59,646 nucleotides of DNA, taken from positions 1-59,646 of the forward strand of contig NZ_JAHKPW010000042.1 of the NCBI RefSeq assembly GCF_018860755.1, given 5' to 3'. A program made the position numbers and the translations under genes. This DNA comes from Colwellia sp. D2M02 (GTDB taxonomy: Bacteria > Pseudomonadota > Gammaproteobacteria > Enterobacterales > Alteromonadaceae). Of this stretch, positions 26,707 through 37,493 are shown piece by piece (position 1 is the first letter of the stretch; every line of letters starts with the position of its first letter). The notes below the pieces were generated by a model. The model had not been told where the DNA came from and made no database searches. It was given only the letters and a program-made list of their open reading frames with translations.

Positions 26707-29130
26707 TTAGTCCCTCAGTGATGCATTTAACTCGGTTTTTAAGGTATCAACCACTCTATCGATAACATCAGTGATGTCTTTTTCTTCTAGAGTTTTATTG
26801 GTATCTTGTAGTACTAAGGCGATAGCTAAGCTCTTAAAGCCTTCTTCAACGCCTTGTCCTGTGTATACATCGAACAAGTTTAGATCAATTAAATAACTTC
26901 CGCCAACCTTTTCAACAAGTTGTAAAACTTTTTTTGCATCTACATCATCTTTTACTACTATCGCTAAATCACGACGGTTAGCAGGAAAACGAGAGATATC
27001 AGCGGCTGCGGGTATTTTTTGTACTAACACTTCTGATAACAATAGCTCAAAAACTAAGGTACGACCATTTAATCCTAATTTTCTTTCTAATTCAGGATGT
27101 AAGGCAGCAACATAACCCACTAAGTTACCATTTTTAGTAATTTTAGCCGTTTGACCTGGGTGTAATGCGGCAACTTCAGCTTTTGAAAATTCATAAGCAT
27201 TGGCATCACTCGTCAGTGCAAGTAGCGCTTCAACATCACCTTTAATATCAAAAAAGTCTGTTGCGGCTTTTTCCATGCTCCAATGTTCATCAACACGTTG
27301 ACCGCTAATAACACCGCTGAGCATGTTTTGTTGACGTACACCATTTTCTGCACTTGCATCAGGTACAAAACGTAAGCCACTTTCAAATAAGCGTACACGG
27401 CCTTGCTGACGGTTCTGGTTATACGCCATAGATTGCAATAACCCTGTCCATAAACTTAAGCGCATTACTGACATTTCTGATGAAATTGGGTGCGGTAATG
27501 TCATTACTGCTTCGTTAGGGTGAAGTAAACTTTGTACCTTAGGGTCAACAAAGCTATAAGTGATCGCTTCTTGATAATCACGATTAACTAAGGTTTGTTT
27601 TAATTTGGCAACCGATAGCTTAGCTTCTTTTTGCGCACGCATTCTTAATGTCGCGCTAGGCGCAATATTAGGAATATTGTTATAACCAAAAATGCGCGCA
27701 ACTTCTTCAATTAAATCAACTTCAATTTTAATATCAAAGCGGTATGCAGGAACAACAACTTGCCATACTTTTTCAACACTTTCACCAGTTTGCGCTACAG
27801 CAAAACCTAAGCGCGTTAAAATTTCAGTTACTTGTGCATCTTCAATATGATGACCAATACGGCTATCTAGTTTTACGCGACGTAAACTTACCGCTTTAGT
27901 TTCTGGAATATCGGCTTCTGATTGCGCTTCAACAACGGGTCCTGCTTGACCACCAACAATGCTAATAAGTAGCTCAGTCGCTCGTTCTATTGCGTCATGT
28001 TGTAACGTTGGATCAATACCACGCTCATAACGATGTGAAGAGTCAGTGTGTAAACCGTATTGACGTGCTTTACCTAAAATTGCTAGTGGTGCAAAGAAAG
28101 CACTTTCTAAGAAAATATCGGTAGTACTTGATGTTACGCCAGACTCAAGACCACCAAAAATACCAGCCATAGCTAAGGCTTTCTTATCGTCAGCAATCAC
28201 TAAGGTTTTTTCTTTTAACGTCACTTCATTTTCATCGAGTAATGTTAATTTTTCTTCGGCTTTAGCAAAACGTACATTAATGCTGCCATCAATTTTTGCT
28301 AAATCAAACGCATGCATTGGATGACCTAGCTCTAATAACACATAGTTAGTTACGTCTACTACAGGGTCAATTGAGCGTGTACCGCTTCTGCGCAGCTTTT
28401 CAACCATCCATAATGGGGTTGTTGCTGTCGGGTTAATACCTTTAATAACACGCCCTAAATAACGAGGACAGGCTTCAGTAGCTTCAATGTTAATTGCTAA
28501 TACATCGTCAATAACCGGCGTTACGGCTGTAATTTCTGGTTCAGTCACTTCAAGTGAGTTAAGTACACCTACTTCACGTGCTAACCCTTTAATACCTAAA
28601 CAGTCACCACGGTTAGCGGTTAAGTCGACATCAATAGTTACATCATCTAAGTCTAAATATTCACGGACACAAGTACCAAGCGGAGCATCATTTGCTAGCT
28701 CCATAATACCGTCTGAGCTTTCTGCTAAACCAATTTCAGACTCACTACATAACATACCAAATGATGGTACGCCACGTAGCTTAGCTTTTTTAATTTTAAA
28801 ATCACCCGGTAATACAGCACCAACCGTTGCTACCGCAACTTTTAAGCCTAAGCGGCAATTTTTAGCGCCACAAACGATATCAACTAATTCGCCTTTTACT
28901 ACAGTATCTGAGCTGTAGTCACCTAAGCTAATTTTCGTTACTTGTAATTTGTCTGCGTCAGGGTGAGGACCACATTCAACCACTTCACCAATAACCACAC
29001 CACTAAATTGACCAGCAACCGGATCAACACCGTCAACTTCTAAACCAGCCATAGTAATTTGATGAGCTAATTCATCAGAAGAAAGCGCAGGGTTTACCCA
29101 CTCACGTAACCAAGATTCACTAAATTTCAT
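26707..29130 (-). CDS. pheT: Phenylalanine--tRNA ligase beta subunit
   Basis: The beta chain of the (alpha-beta)2 phenylalanyl-tRNA synthetase, 807 residues. It has an N-terminal tRNA-binding OB domain (about 39-150), B3/4 editing domain, B5 domain, catalytic-like core and C-terminal FDX-ACB anticodon-binding domain (about 710-805, [16 protein letters not shown]). It edits mis-charged Tyr-tRNA. It is placed 10 bp after pheS and 3 bp before ihfA. Length and domain order are normal, with no damage seen. Confidence 0.98.
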   Translation of the reverse strand: MKFSESWLREWVNPALSSDELAHQITMAGLEVDGVDPVAGQFSGVVIGEVVECGPHPDADKLQVTKISLGDYSSDTVVKGELVDIVCGAKNCRLGLKVAVATVGAVLPGDFKIKKAKLRGVPSFGMLCSESEIGLAESSDGIMELANDAPLGTCVREYLDLDDVTIDVDLTANRGDCLGIKGLAREVGVLNSLEVTEPEITAVTPVIDDVLAINIEATEACPRYLGRVIKGINPTATTPLWMVEKLRRSGTRSIDPVVDVTNYVLLELGHPMHAFDLAKIDGSINVRFAKAEEKLTLLDENEVTLKEKTLVIADDKKALAMAGIFGGLESGVTSSTTDIFLESAFFAPLAILGKARQYGLHTDSSHRYERGIDPTLQHDAIERATELLISIVGGQAGPVVEAQSEADIPETKAVSLRRVKLDSRIGHHIEDAQVTEILTRLGFAVAQTGESVEKVWQVVVPAYRFDIKIEVDLIEEVARIFGYNNIPNIAPSATLRMRAQKEAKLSVAKLKQTLVNRDYQEAITYSFVDPKVQSLLHPNEAVMTLPHPISSEMSVMRLSLWTGLLQSMAYNQNRQQGRVRLFESGLRFVPDASAENGVRQQNMLSGVISGQRVDEHWSMEKAATDFFDIKGDVEALLALTSDANAYEFSKAEVAALHPGQTAKITKNGNLVGYVAALHPELERKLGLNGRTLVFELLLSEVLVQKIPAAADISRFPANRRDLAIVVKDDVDAKKVLQLVEKVGGSYLIDLNLFDVYTGQGVEEGFKSLAIALVLQDTNKTLEEKDITDVIDRVVDTLKTELNASLRD

Positions 29131-29140
29131 TATGGGTTTC

Positions 29141-30195
<1,055 letters not shown>

Positions 30196-30429
30196 ACAAA
30201 GAGATTAAGTCAAATAGTAAAAATGGAATAGATTTTACACGAAAAGTGATGATTATGTAGAGTAAATAGCGGATTTTTTGATGGTATAGCGCTATTTATA
30301 GAAAAGTATGACCTGTAATAGATAAGATATTTATAAGCCTGCTGCGTTCAGTATCGCAATAGGCATTAAACTAGCGGCGCTCTCTGTGGTCAACGCCATA
30401 CCATGGCAGCAAAAAGCAACAAGTGAATT

Positions 30430-30702
30430 TTATGTTTTTTTTCTGTTGGTTATTGTTTTTTCATGCTTAGCTGTAACTGCATTATCTGTTTCACGCTTAA
30501 CAAGAATAAAGGTGAGATACATTTTTGTCGGTAAGGAAAACACTAAACCCAAGGCAATACATACAGCGCTAATAATAATCCCTGTTACGCCCATCGCTTC
30601 CATGGTTTCACTGAAGTTGTGTAAATATATTCCTAAAAGCAATAAACACAAACCAATACCAATTGACGTTTTTAATAGTTTAATCAGCGTATCTTCATTC
30701 AT
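30430..30702 (-). CDS. Small hypothetical membrane protein, 90 residues
   Basis: A frame with a good ribosome site (TGAGGT) before ATG 30702. The protein has two membrane helices (about 12-30 and 37-58), a third hydrophobic stretch near 62-68, and a basic C-terminal tail. I do not recognise the family. The opposite-strand frame over the same bases is longer but lacks a ribosome site and has a poor residue mix. It lies between the porin pseudogene and pheS on the same strand. Confidence 0.65.
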   Translation of the reverse strand: MNEDTLIKLLKTSIGIGLCLLLLGIYLHNFSETMEAMGVTGIIISAVCIALGLVFSLPTKMYLTFILVKRETDNAVTAKHEKTITNRKKT

Positions 30703-30753
30703 GGCGACCTCACTTGAAATTACGAAATATTAATATGAAATTAATATTTCGCG

Positions 30754-31913
30754 CTAAAAAGTAAACATCATGCCAATACCAGTAGCATTTTCAGCTAAGC
30801 TTTGTGTTTGGGCTGCCAGCTTAGATCGATCACGTTTACTTTCGATATACAGATAAAAATCTTCATCCCAATGATATTTTGCACTTAAAATAAAATACTC
30901 TTTGTGATAACTGCCATCAGCGCCTAAATCAGGATGAGCACTTGAAAATGATGAATTATCTTTTAATGAGTTATAACCAATAATTAAAGAAATTTCATTT
31001 TCAAAACGATAGGCACTGAATAATTCTATACCGCTTGATTTTGCCATCACTTGACCTAAATCATTAATATCATGATTTTTCATTTCAGTGACAACCAGCG
31101 CGACGTGAAGACCAAGACTCCCATAAGGGCGATAGGTTAAATGAGCGGAGATCAATTCATCATCAACCGTTTCTGTTTTTAAACCATTAGCGGCCAAGCT
31201 GACTTTAGCAACGTTGTACGCTAAACCAAGGCCTAGCTCAAATGGTGCTTGGTAAATAACTGAAAATCCATAAGAGTTTTCAAAATTAAGCACCGCAGAT
31301 AAATCTTTAACTCCTTCTCCAACCATATGTAAATTTTCATCAGAAGCTAAATACTGAACGCCAAAAGAAAACTGATGATAGTTGAGTTTATATTGCAACG
31401 CTTGTTCGGCGCGCCCAGTACCTGAAAATCCACCATCGGTACCAAAATTATAGGTACCTGAAGCTTCAGCACCAAATACTTAAAACCAGTCAGTTACACC
31501 ACCAATATCGTAAGAAACACCCCACTGTTTACCTAAAGTGAAACGTCCGTAATCTTGGTGCTCTACACCAACAAAACCTTATCTTAACCATAAAGTATCA
31601 CTACTAGGCCCGGTACTGGTTAAACCATTGTGATTGACAATAATACTATCATCAGTAGTAGAAAGTTGAACACCCCATTCTAACTTAGCAATAGCTTGCC
31701 AGTTATGTTTTATGTGATGTGATAGATCAAAATAAACGCGTGAAAAACCATCTGCAACTTGGCTAATATCATCGGCTTTTAAATAGTATGCTGACAAATT
31801 ACCATTAAAGTCGGCCGTGATTTTTTCATCTTTATAGAGCTCTAATGCGCTACAAAGCGGTGAAAAAGTGCTTGCTGTAATGCTAACTACGCTAAAAAAA
31901 CAGCTTTATTCAT
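30754..31913 (-). pseudogene. Porin-family outer-membrane protein, degenerate
   Basis: A decayed gene for a gammaproteobacterial porin of about 386 codons. A good AAGGA site precedes ATG 31913. The signal peptide is then broken: a tract of seven T (minus strand) has lost one base, since eight would give an in-frame signal MNKAVFFSVVSITAS. Two TAA stops follow in the mature frame, after LWLR (31579-31581) and after TDWF (around 31480). A single C-to-T change from glutamine CAA would explain each stop. The remaining frame is a beta-barrel with alternating polar and hydrophobic residues, ending in the terminal Phe (MMFTF) of outer-membrane barrels. Stop-free pieces are 31579-31797 and 30754-31398. 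Confidence 0.85.
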
Positions 31914-31943
31914 GATCTATCCTTATTTAATCTAGCGTGATTA

Positions 31944-34900
31944 TTACACAGTGACACTTTTATTTTCAGCGTTAACTATGCTCAATAATGCTTCAACAGG
32001 GTGACGAGCATTTAATTCGCTAAAGCGTTTAACTTGCGAACGGCAAGAAAATCCTGTTGCTAGTATTTGCTCTGCTGATAATGCTTCAATTTTTCCTTGC
32101 CAACTTAACTCAAATAAGCCTTTTGAATTCGCTAGGTTATTTTTTTCATGACCGTAAGTTCCTGCCATACCACAACAACCAACGCTAACTTTTTCTAAGT
32201 TAAGACCAAAATACGAAAATATTTGTTGCCATTCATTCTCACTGTTCACTAGCGCAGTTTTTTCAGTACAATGCGCAAACAACTTAAAGTCAGGAACATT
32301 TTTTAGCGTAGATTTTGCTTTAAATTTTTCATCATTTTGAATAAAGGTTAGTAGCCATTCGTGCGCCAACAATACGTTAAAATCACCTCGTTGCTCCCCC
32401 AGGGTTTTACGATACTCGTCACGATAACAGAGCACCATAGAAGCATCCATGCCCAGCATAGGAATATTCAACACGGCAAGCTGATTTAAAAAATCACTGG
32501 TTGATTTTGCCGTTTTAGCGAAGCGCGCTAAAAATCCTTTAACGTGTTGCGCTTTACCATTAGGCTTAAATGGTAATAATATTGGCTCTAGCCCTAAGTT
32601 TTTAATGAGTGTCATCATGCTTTCAACCGTTTTAGCATCATAAAACGACGTAAACGGGTCTTGTACAATTAATACATAACCTTTGCGCTGATCTTCGGTC
32701 AGATTACGTAGTTTATCTAAGTCAAAACCACAAAAGCCTGCATTTTTTACTTGTTTTTTTAAGGTCGGTACACTCAATATTGGTGTATTAACATAACCAA
32801 TAGTTTTTTCTGAAATTTTTTCATAAGCTTTAGTGTTAAGTACGCTGTTCACTAATTTTGGCGCTTTAGCCATTAGCGGCGCGAGTATTTCTACGTTCGC
32901 TACTAAGTGATCTTTCATCGGACGCGGATAGCGAGAGTGGTAAATATTGATAAAGCGCGATCTAAAGTCGGGCACGTCAACTTTTATCGGACATTGACTT
33001 GCGCATGCTTTACAAGCTAAACATCCTTGCATCGCTTCCATCACTTCATGAGAAAAATCGTCTTGGTTCTCTTCTTTTTTAAACAGTCCCGTTTTTAATT
33101 TGCCAATAGTGCCATCAAGTAGCTTTTTCACTGACCAGTGATTAACTTGCGTTTCAAGGGCTAAAATATCTACGCCCTGCTTTTCCAATAACCGCAGCCA
33201 TTCACGCATAAGCCCTGCGCGTCCTTTCGGAGAATGACGTCGATCACGAGTAATTTTACTCGACGGACACATCGGGCTATCTGCGTCATAGTTAAAACAT
33301 AAACCATTACCGTTACAATCCATCGCTGCAGTGAAAGACTCTTTCACTTGTATTGGAATTTGCCTATCAAAATAGCCTCGTTTAGTATCATCAACGCTCA
33401 CCAACTGTTCAGCTGAATCAATTGGCGTACAGATTTTACCTGGGTTCATTTTATTAAACGGGTCAAAAGCGGTTTTTATTTTTCTGAGCTCAGTAAATAA
33501 TTGCTCGCCGAAAAACTCAGGACCATATTCAGAGCGATAACCTTTACCGTGCTCGCCCCACATTAAGCCGCCATATTTTGCGGTCAGCTTCACGACTTGA
33601 TCTGAAATCACACGAAGTAACTTTTCTTGCGCTTCATCACACATATCAAGCGCAGGCCTAACATGTAATACGCCCGCATCTACATGACCAAACATACCGT
33701 AATTAAGTTGATGACCGTCAAGTAAAGCTCTAAACTCTGCAATAAAATCGGCTAGGTTCTCTGGTGGAACAGCAGTATCTTCTGCAAAGGCCAATGGTTT
33801 TTGGCTGCCCTCAGTTTTACCTAATAAGCCAACCGCTTTTTTACGCATTGCATAAAGCTTGTTAATACTAGCGAGATCTGAAGTAACTTGATAACCAATA
33901 ACACCGCCACTTTGCGCGCTGTCACCAGCAATTAATTCGTCAAGCTGCGTGGTTAATTCAGCAACTTGCGCTGCTAAACCTTCAATACTATCACCGTTAT
34001 ATTCAACAACGTTGAGGCCATCCATGACTTTATCTGGTACATCAGCAATTAAATCACTAACACTATGCCAAACAATATCTTGCTTCGCTAAATTTAATAC
34101 CCTTGAGTCAATAGTTTCAACTGACGTAGCTTTTGCTTCAACTAAGGCTGGAGAGTGACGTAACGCCGAGTCAAAGCTATCGTACTTAATATTGATTAAG
34201 GTTTTAGCGACACGAATTGGATTAATATTTAATTTGGCCTCACAAACAAACGCCAGCGAGCCTTCAGACCCTGTGATCAAGCGCGATAAATCAAATATTG
34301 CTAGCTCGCCATTAGTATCACCTTTAGCTGTTTGCAACACGTTTTCAAGATCATAGCCCGTTAAAAAACGGTTCAAGCGTGGAAATTTTTCTAAAATGAG
34401 TGCTCGGTTATCTAAGCATGAAGCTAATACTTGTTTGGTAATTTGACCTAAAGTGGAGCCTTGCTCAGCGATTTGTTGCGCCTCAGTCAAGCTCATTGGC
34501 GCAGTACTAAGTAGCTCACCATTAGCTAAAACAGAGTCCAATGCCAACACATGATTTGAGGTTTTACCATAGACTAACGAGCCTTGCCCTGAAGCATCGG
34601 TGTTAATCATGCCGCCAATTGTCGCGCGATTTGACGTTGATAAATCAGGTGCGAAGAAAAAGCCATGAGGACGCAAATAATCATTTAACTGGTCTTTAAC
34701 CACACCTGCTTCAACCCTCACCCACTTTTCAGCGACGTTGATTTCTAATACTTTATTCATGTATTTAGATAAATCAACTATCACACCTGGCGTTAAACTT
34801 TGACCATTAGTACCTGTACCGCCGCCACGAGCACTAAATTTAATCTCACGATATTCATCGTTATGAGTTAATAACGTTAAAATGACAATATCTTGTTTAC

Positions 34901-35078
34901 TGCGCGGATGAATAACCAATTGCGGTAATTGCTGATAAATACTATTGTCTGTTGCCACTGCCAAGCGAGCGCTATAACTCGCATTAACATCACCACTAAA
35001 GTTGTTTTTATTCAAGTCGTTAACAAAATTTTGGTATAACGGCGGTAAGTGTTCTTGATGACTAATATATGGAAGCAT
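31944..35078 (-). CDS. ydiJ: FAD-binding and Fe-S dehydrogenase, YdiJ-type (D-2-hydroxyglutarate dehydrogenase)
   Basis: A fused flavoprotein of 1,044 residues (E. coli YdiJ has about 1,018) that oxidises D-2-hydroxy acids. The FAD_binding_4 domain (about 40-270) has GGGTGTNGQSL. The FAD-oxidase C domain (about 290-570) contains the MFGHVDAGVLHVRP metal-site region. A 4Fe-4S cluster domain follows with CLACKACASQCPIK. A C-terminal cysteine-rich CCG-type region (around VSVGCCGMAGTYGH) completes it. The whole length aligns with E. coli YdiJ from memory. D-lactate dehydrogenase is the older annotation for the family. It is monocistronic. Confidence 0.93.
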   Translation of the reverse strand: MLPYISHQEHLPPLYQNFVNDLNKNNFSGDVNASYSARLAVATDNSIYQQLPQLVIHPRSKQDIVILTLLTHNDEYREIKFSARGGGTGTNGQSLTPGVIVDLSKYMNKVLEINVAEKWVRVEAGVVKDQLNDYLRPHGFFFAPDLSTSNRATIGGMINTDASGQGSLVYGKTSNHVLALDSVLANGELLSTAPMSLTEAQQIAEQGSTLGQITKQVLASCLDNRALILEKFPRLNRFLTGYDLENVLQTAKGDTNGELAIFDLSRLITGSEGSLAFVCEAKLNINPIRVAKTLINIKYDSFDSALRHSPALVEAKATSVETIDSRVLNLAKQDIVWHSVSDLIADVPDKVMDGLNVVEYNGDSIEGLAAQVAELTTQLDELIAGDSAQSGGVIGYQVTSDLASINKLYAMRKKAVGLLGKTEGSQKPLAFAEDTAVPPENLADFIAEFRALLDGHQLNYGMFGHVDAGVLHVRPALDMCDEAQEKLLRVISDQVVKLTAKYGGLMWGEHGKGYRSEYGPEFFGEQLFTELRKIKTAFDPFNKMNPGKICTPIDSAEQLVSVDDTKRGYFDRQIPIQVKESFTAAMDCNGNGLCFNYDADSPMCPSSKITRDRRHSPKGRAGLMREWLRLLEKQGVDILALETQVNHWSVKKLLDGTIGKLKTGLFKKEENQDDFSHEVMEAMQGCLACKACASQCPIKVDVPDFRSRFINIYHSRYPRPMKDHLVANVEILAPLMAKAPKLVNSVLNTKAYEKISEKTIGYVNTPILSVPTLKKQVKNAGFCGFDLDKLRNLTEDQRKGYVLIVQDPFTSFYDAKTVESMMTLIKNLGLEPILLPFKPNGKAQHVKGFLARFAKTAKSTSDFLNQLAVLNIPMLGMDASMVLCYRDEYRKTLGEQRGDFNVLLAHEWLLTFIQNDEKFKAKSTLKNVPDFKLFAHCTEKTALVNSENEWQQIFSYFGLNLEKVSVGCCGMAGTYGHEKNNLANSKGLFELSWQGKIEALSAEQILATGFSCRSQVKRFSELNARHPVEALLSIVNAENKSVTV

Positions 35079-35430
35079 AAGGTAAAAATTAAAACAGGAC
35101 AGTAGCTCGAGTATATCACGCTAAAACTGAATTTTTACTCTAAAAACGAATAAATTCACCTTGTTAATGATATTTTTCACGCTTTTATGAATTTATATTT
35201 ACCAATAGTGAATAATACCTTTAATTAAATGTCGTGTTGTTGATAGTCCATTACAACGCTTTACGCTAAATTAAAGGTCATTTTCTAACGTTGTAAGCGA
35301 ACAATTTAATAATTTGCCAAAATGAATAACAACAAGATAAGTTTTTAGCTGCTAACGCTAGTTCAATACTCTGCTACAGCAATGAGCAATGTTAATGAAA
35401 ACAGCTAAAAATAATTATAGTTGCCATTGT
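35079..35430. other. 352-bp spacer between ydiJ and olsF
   Basis: AT-rich, with no small gene that I can support. A spaced inverted repeat TTACAACG / CGTTGTAA is present at 35251-35258 and 35289-35296. It probably holds the ydiJ promoter. Confidence 0.4.
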
Positions 35431-37146
35431 TTACTGATGACTTTCAATGTAGCGAGCACGCTTTTTACGCAATAACTTATCAAGATCAACGACGACTAAA
35501 CCATCAACACAATCATTAAAGTCAGGGTCGATATTAAACGCTGAAAAGCTCACACCATCATCTTCACACAATGCTGAATATTGCTTATAAAGCGTTGGTA
35601 CGCTAACGCCTAAGTTAGCTAACAAGTGCTTCATTGTGATAAAATCTTTCTCTTTATCGTTACCGTCAAAGCTTGACAGCCATTGCTCTTGCACTACTTC
35701 ACTCAATTGAAAAGGTATTTTCGCCTTAGCTAATTGCTGCTCACTTTTAAAGTAGTGTTGATAATAGTGAATGAGTAAATTTTTCGCAGTATTTGGTAAA
35801 GTATTACTGATACTAACAGGACCAAATAAAAAGCGATATTGTGGGTTTCTAGCGACAAAAGCCCCAATTCCTACCCATAAATAATCTAAGCTGCGCTTGC
35901 CCCAGTATTTAGGCTGGACAAAGCTACGTCCTAACTCTAATCCTTGGGCAAAAATGGCATTCATATGTGGCTGATAATCAAATAACGTTTTGGTATACAA
36001 GCCGTAAGACTCGGGATCATCAATTAATTTTTGACTTTCACCAAAGCGATAAGCGCCAGCAATCTCTAAATCGTCATCATCCCATAAAATTAAATGCAGG
36101 TAATGTTGATCATAACAATCAATATCGCGTCGTTGTCCACTGCCCTCACCAACTAAACGAAACGACACTTCACGCAAGCGACCTATTTCACGCATAATGG
36201 GTGAGCTGCTTTCATGTCGATAAAGTAAAATGGTTTTGCCGTCGGCAGTTTTACCGAGCTGCTCACATTCATTAATCGCCATTCTAAGCTCTGCGCGATT
36301 TTCGGGGTGAGCAATAGCTTTTTCAGTTTTTAATATTTCGGCCTTGTTATAACCAATATTATACAAGTGCTTTTTAAAAAGTTTAGCCTTACTCGCCAAC
36401 GGAATTTTTAGCGCATCGTAATGTTCAAACGGAATAACATTGCCAATTTTAATATTCATACGTTTGTGTGCTTGTTTAAACATTTCTTTGATTAAAAACA
36501 AGGTAGATAACGGCTTATAAATACTTGATACCGCATAAAATAATGCTGAGTTTCTCGCATCAATGTAAACCGGTAAAATAGGGGAATTCGTTGCGCTAGC
36601 AAAATGTAAAAAGCCTTTATGCCAACTACCGTCTCTAATGCCAGCGGGGCTAATGCGTGATACTTCTCCCGCAGGAAAAATAATAACAGCCCCCTCATTA
36701 TTGAGGTGCTGATAAATCGCATCGAGGTTTTGTTTCGCAGTATTACCCGCCATATTATTCACCGGCAATAAAATATTGCGCAGCGGTTTAACATTCATCA
36801 GTAAGTCATTGGCAATCACTTTAAAATCTGAGCGTATTTCACTAACCATTTTAATTAACGCAGCGCCATCTAAGGTGCCAATGGGGTGATTGGCAATAAT
36901 AACAACACGACCATTGGCTGGTATTTTTTCTCTATCTTTATCACTGATGCAGTAACCAAAATCAAAATGGTCAAGAATGGTTTCAGCAAAATCGACCCCT
37001 TTAGCGTGTGGGTATTTTCGCTCAATTTCAACTAACGCTTGTTCGTGTAATAAATAACGTAAAATAGTTTTCACGCTTTTGCTCACCAATGACTGGTGAT
37101 TCATCTTAGGGAGTTTCTCAGTAACGACTTGGTCAACATTGAACAT
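35431..37146 (-). CDS. olsF: Bifunctional acyltransferase of the OlsF type (ornithine lipid synthesis)
   Basis: A 571-residue fusion. The N-terminal PlsC/OlsA-like acyltransferase domain (about 60-270) has ANHPIGTLDG and FPAGEVSR. In this group the His and Asp are five residues apart, not four. The C-terminal OlsB-like GNAT domain (about 300-530) shows VSFRLVGEGSG, AGAYRFGES and LGRSFVQPKYWG. In OlsF the C-terminal domain makes 3-hydroxyacyl-ornithine and the N-terminal domain adds the second acyl chain, giving a phosphorus-free membrane lipid. The fusion supports OlsF; a substrate other than ornithine is possible. Confidence 0.85.
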   Translation of the reverse strand: MFNVDQVVTEKLPKMNHQSLVSKSVKTILRYLLHEQALVEIERKYPHAKGVDFAETILDHFDFGYCISDKDREKIPANGRVVIIANHPIGTLDGAALIKMVSEIRSDFKVIANDLLMNVKPLRNILLPVNNMAGNTAKQNLDAIYQHLNNEGAVIIFPAGEVSRISPAGIRDGSWHKGFLHFASATNSPILPVYIDARNSALFYAVSSIYKPLSTLFLIKEMFKQAHKRMNIKIGNVIPFEHYDALKIPLASKAKLFKKHLYNIGYNKAEILKTEKAIAHPENRAELRMAINECEQLGKTADGKTILLYRHESSSPIMREIGRLREVSFRLVGEGSGQRRDIDCYDQHYLHLILWDDDDLEIAGAYRFGESQKLIDDPESYGLYTKTLFDYQPHMNAIFAQGLELGRSFVQPKYWGKRSLDYLWVGIGAFVARNPQYRFLFGPVSISNTLPNTAKNLLIHYYQHYFKSEQQLAKAKIPFQLSEVVQEQWLSSFDGNDKEKDFITMKHLLANLGVSVPTLYKQYSALCEDDGVSFSAFNIDPDFNDCVDGLVVVDLDKLLRKKRARYIESHQ

Positions 37147-37493
37147 ATTGCTTTCTCCACAAGTGGATAACTTTTCAAGTTAAGTTCCACTGTAATCAAG
37201 CTATATGGCTTATATTTGACATTTACTTGACAAATTTATGACAGACTTTGATGGCCACGTCTTTAAATAACCGGTAGAGACGTTATAAAGCGTGACTATT
37301 TAACCTGAACTAGGTTTAAGAGATATTTAGTAAATCGTTATGCTGTGTGGCTACGCTACTACTTTAGGTTAACTGGCGTAATGATAACGAATGTCATTTT
37401 GCGACATTAAGTAGAAAAAAACATCTAATGTAAATGTGGGATATTTTCTCTTTCTGAGCTGGGTGCCCCCAAGTTTTGTATGAAACTAGTCCT
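37147..37493. other. 347-bp spacer with a dispersed repeat, between olsF and the DUF2971 gene
   Basis: It holds one copy of a 35-bp repeat (37301-37335), a hairpin AATGTC / GACATT at 37390-37395 and 37403-37408, and a short GC-rich GGGTGCCCCC. No gene is supported. It marks the left edge of the accessory-looking segment. Confidence 0.5.
37301..37335 (+). repeat. 35-bp dispersed repeat, copy A
   Basis: This stretch begins TAACCTGAACTAGGTTTAAG and is 32/35 identical to the copy at 59480-59514. Its left part is an inverted repeat AACCT-N5-AGGTT. Both copies lie in intergenic sequence, in the same orientation. Confidence 0.75.

Noticed and set aside
28487-28918. Plus-strand frame of 143 codons opposite pheT
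   Set aside because: It is a shadow of the highly conserved pheT frame, with no start signals.
30386-30733. Plus-strand frame of 115 codons
   Set aside because: It has no ribosome site and overlaps the minus-strand small membrane protein, which has a good ribosome site and clear helices.
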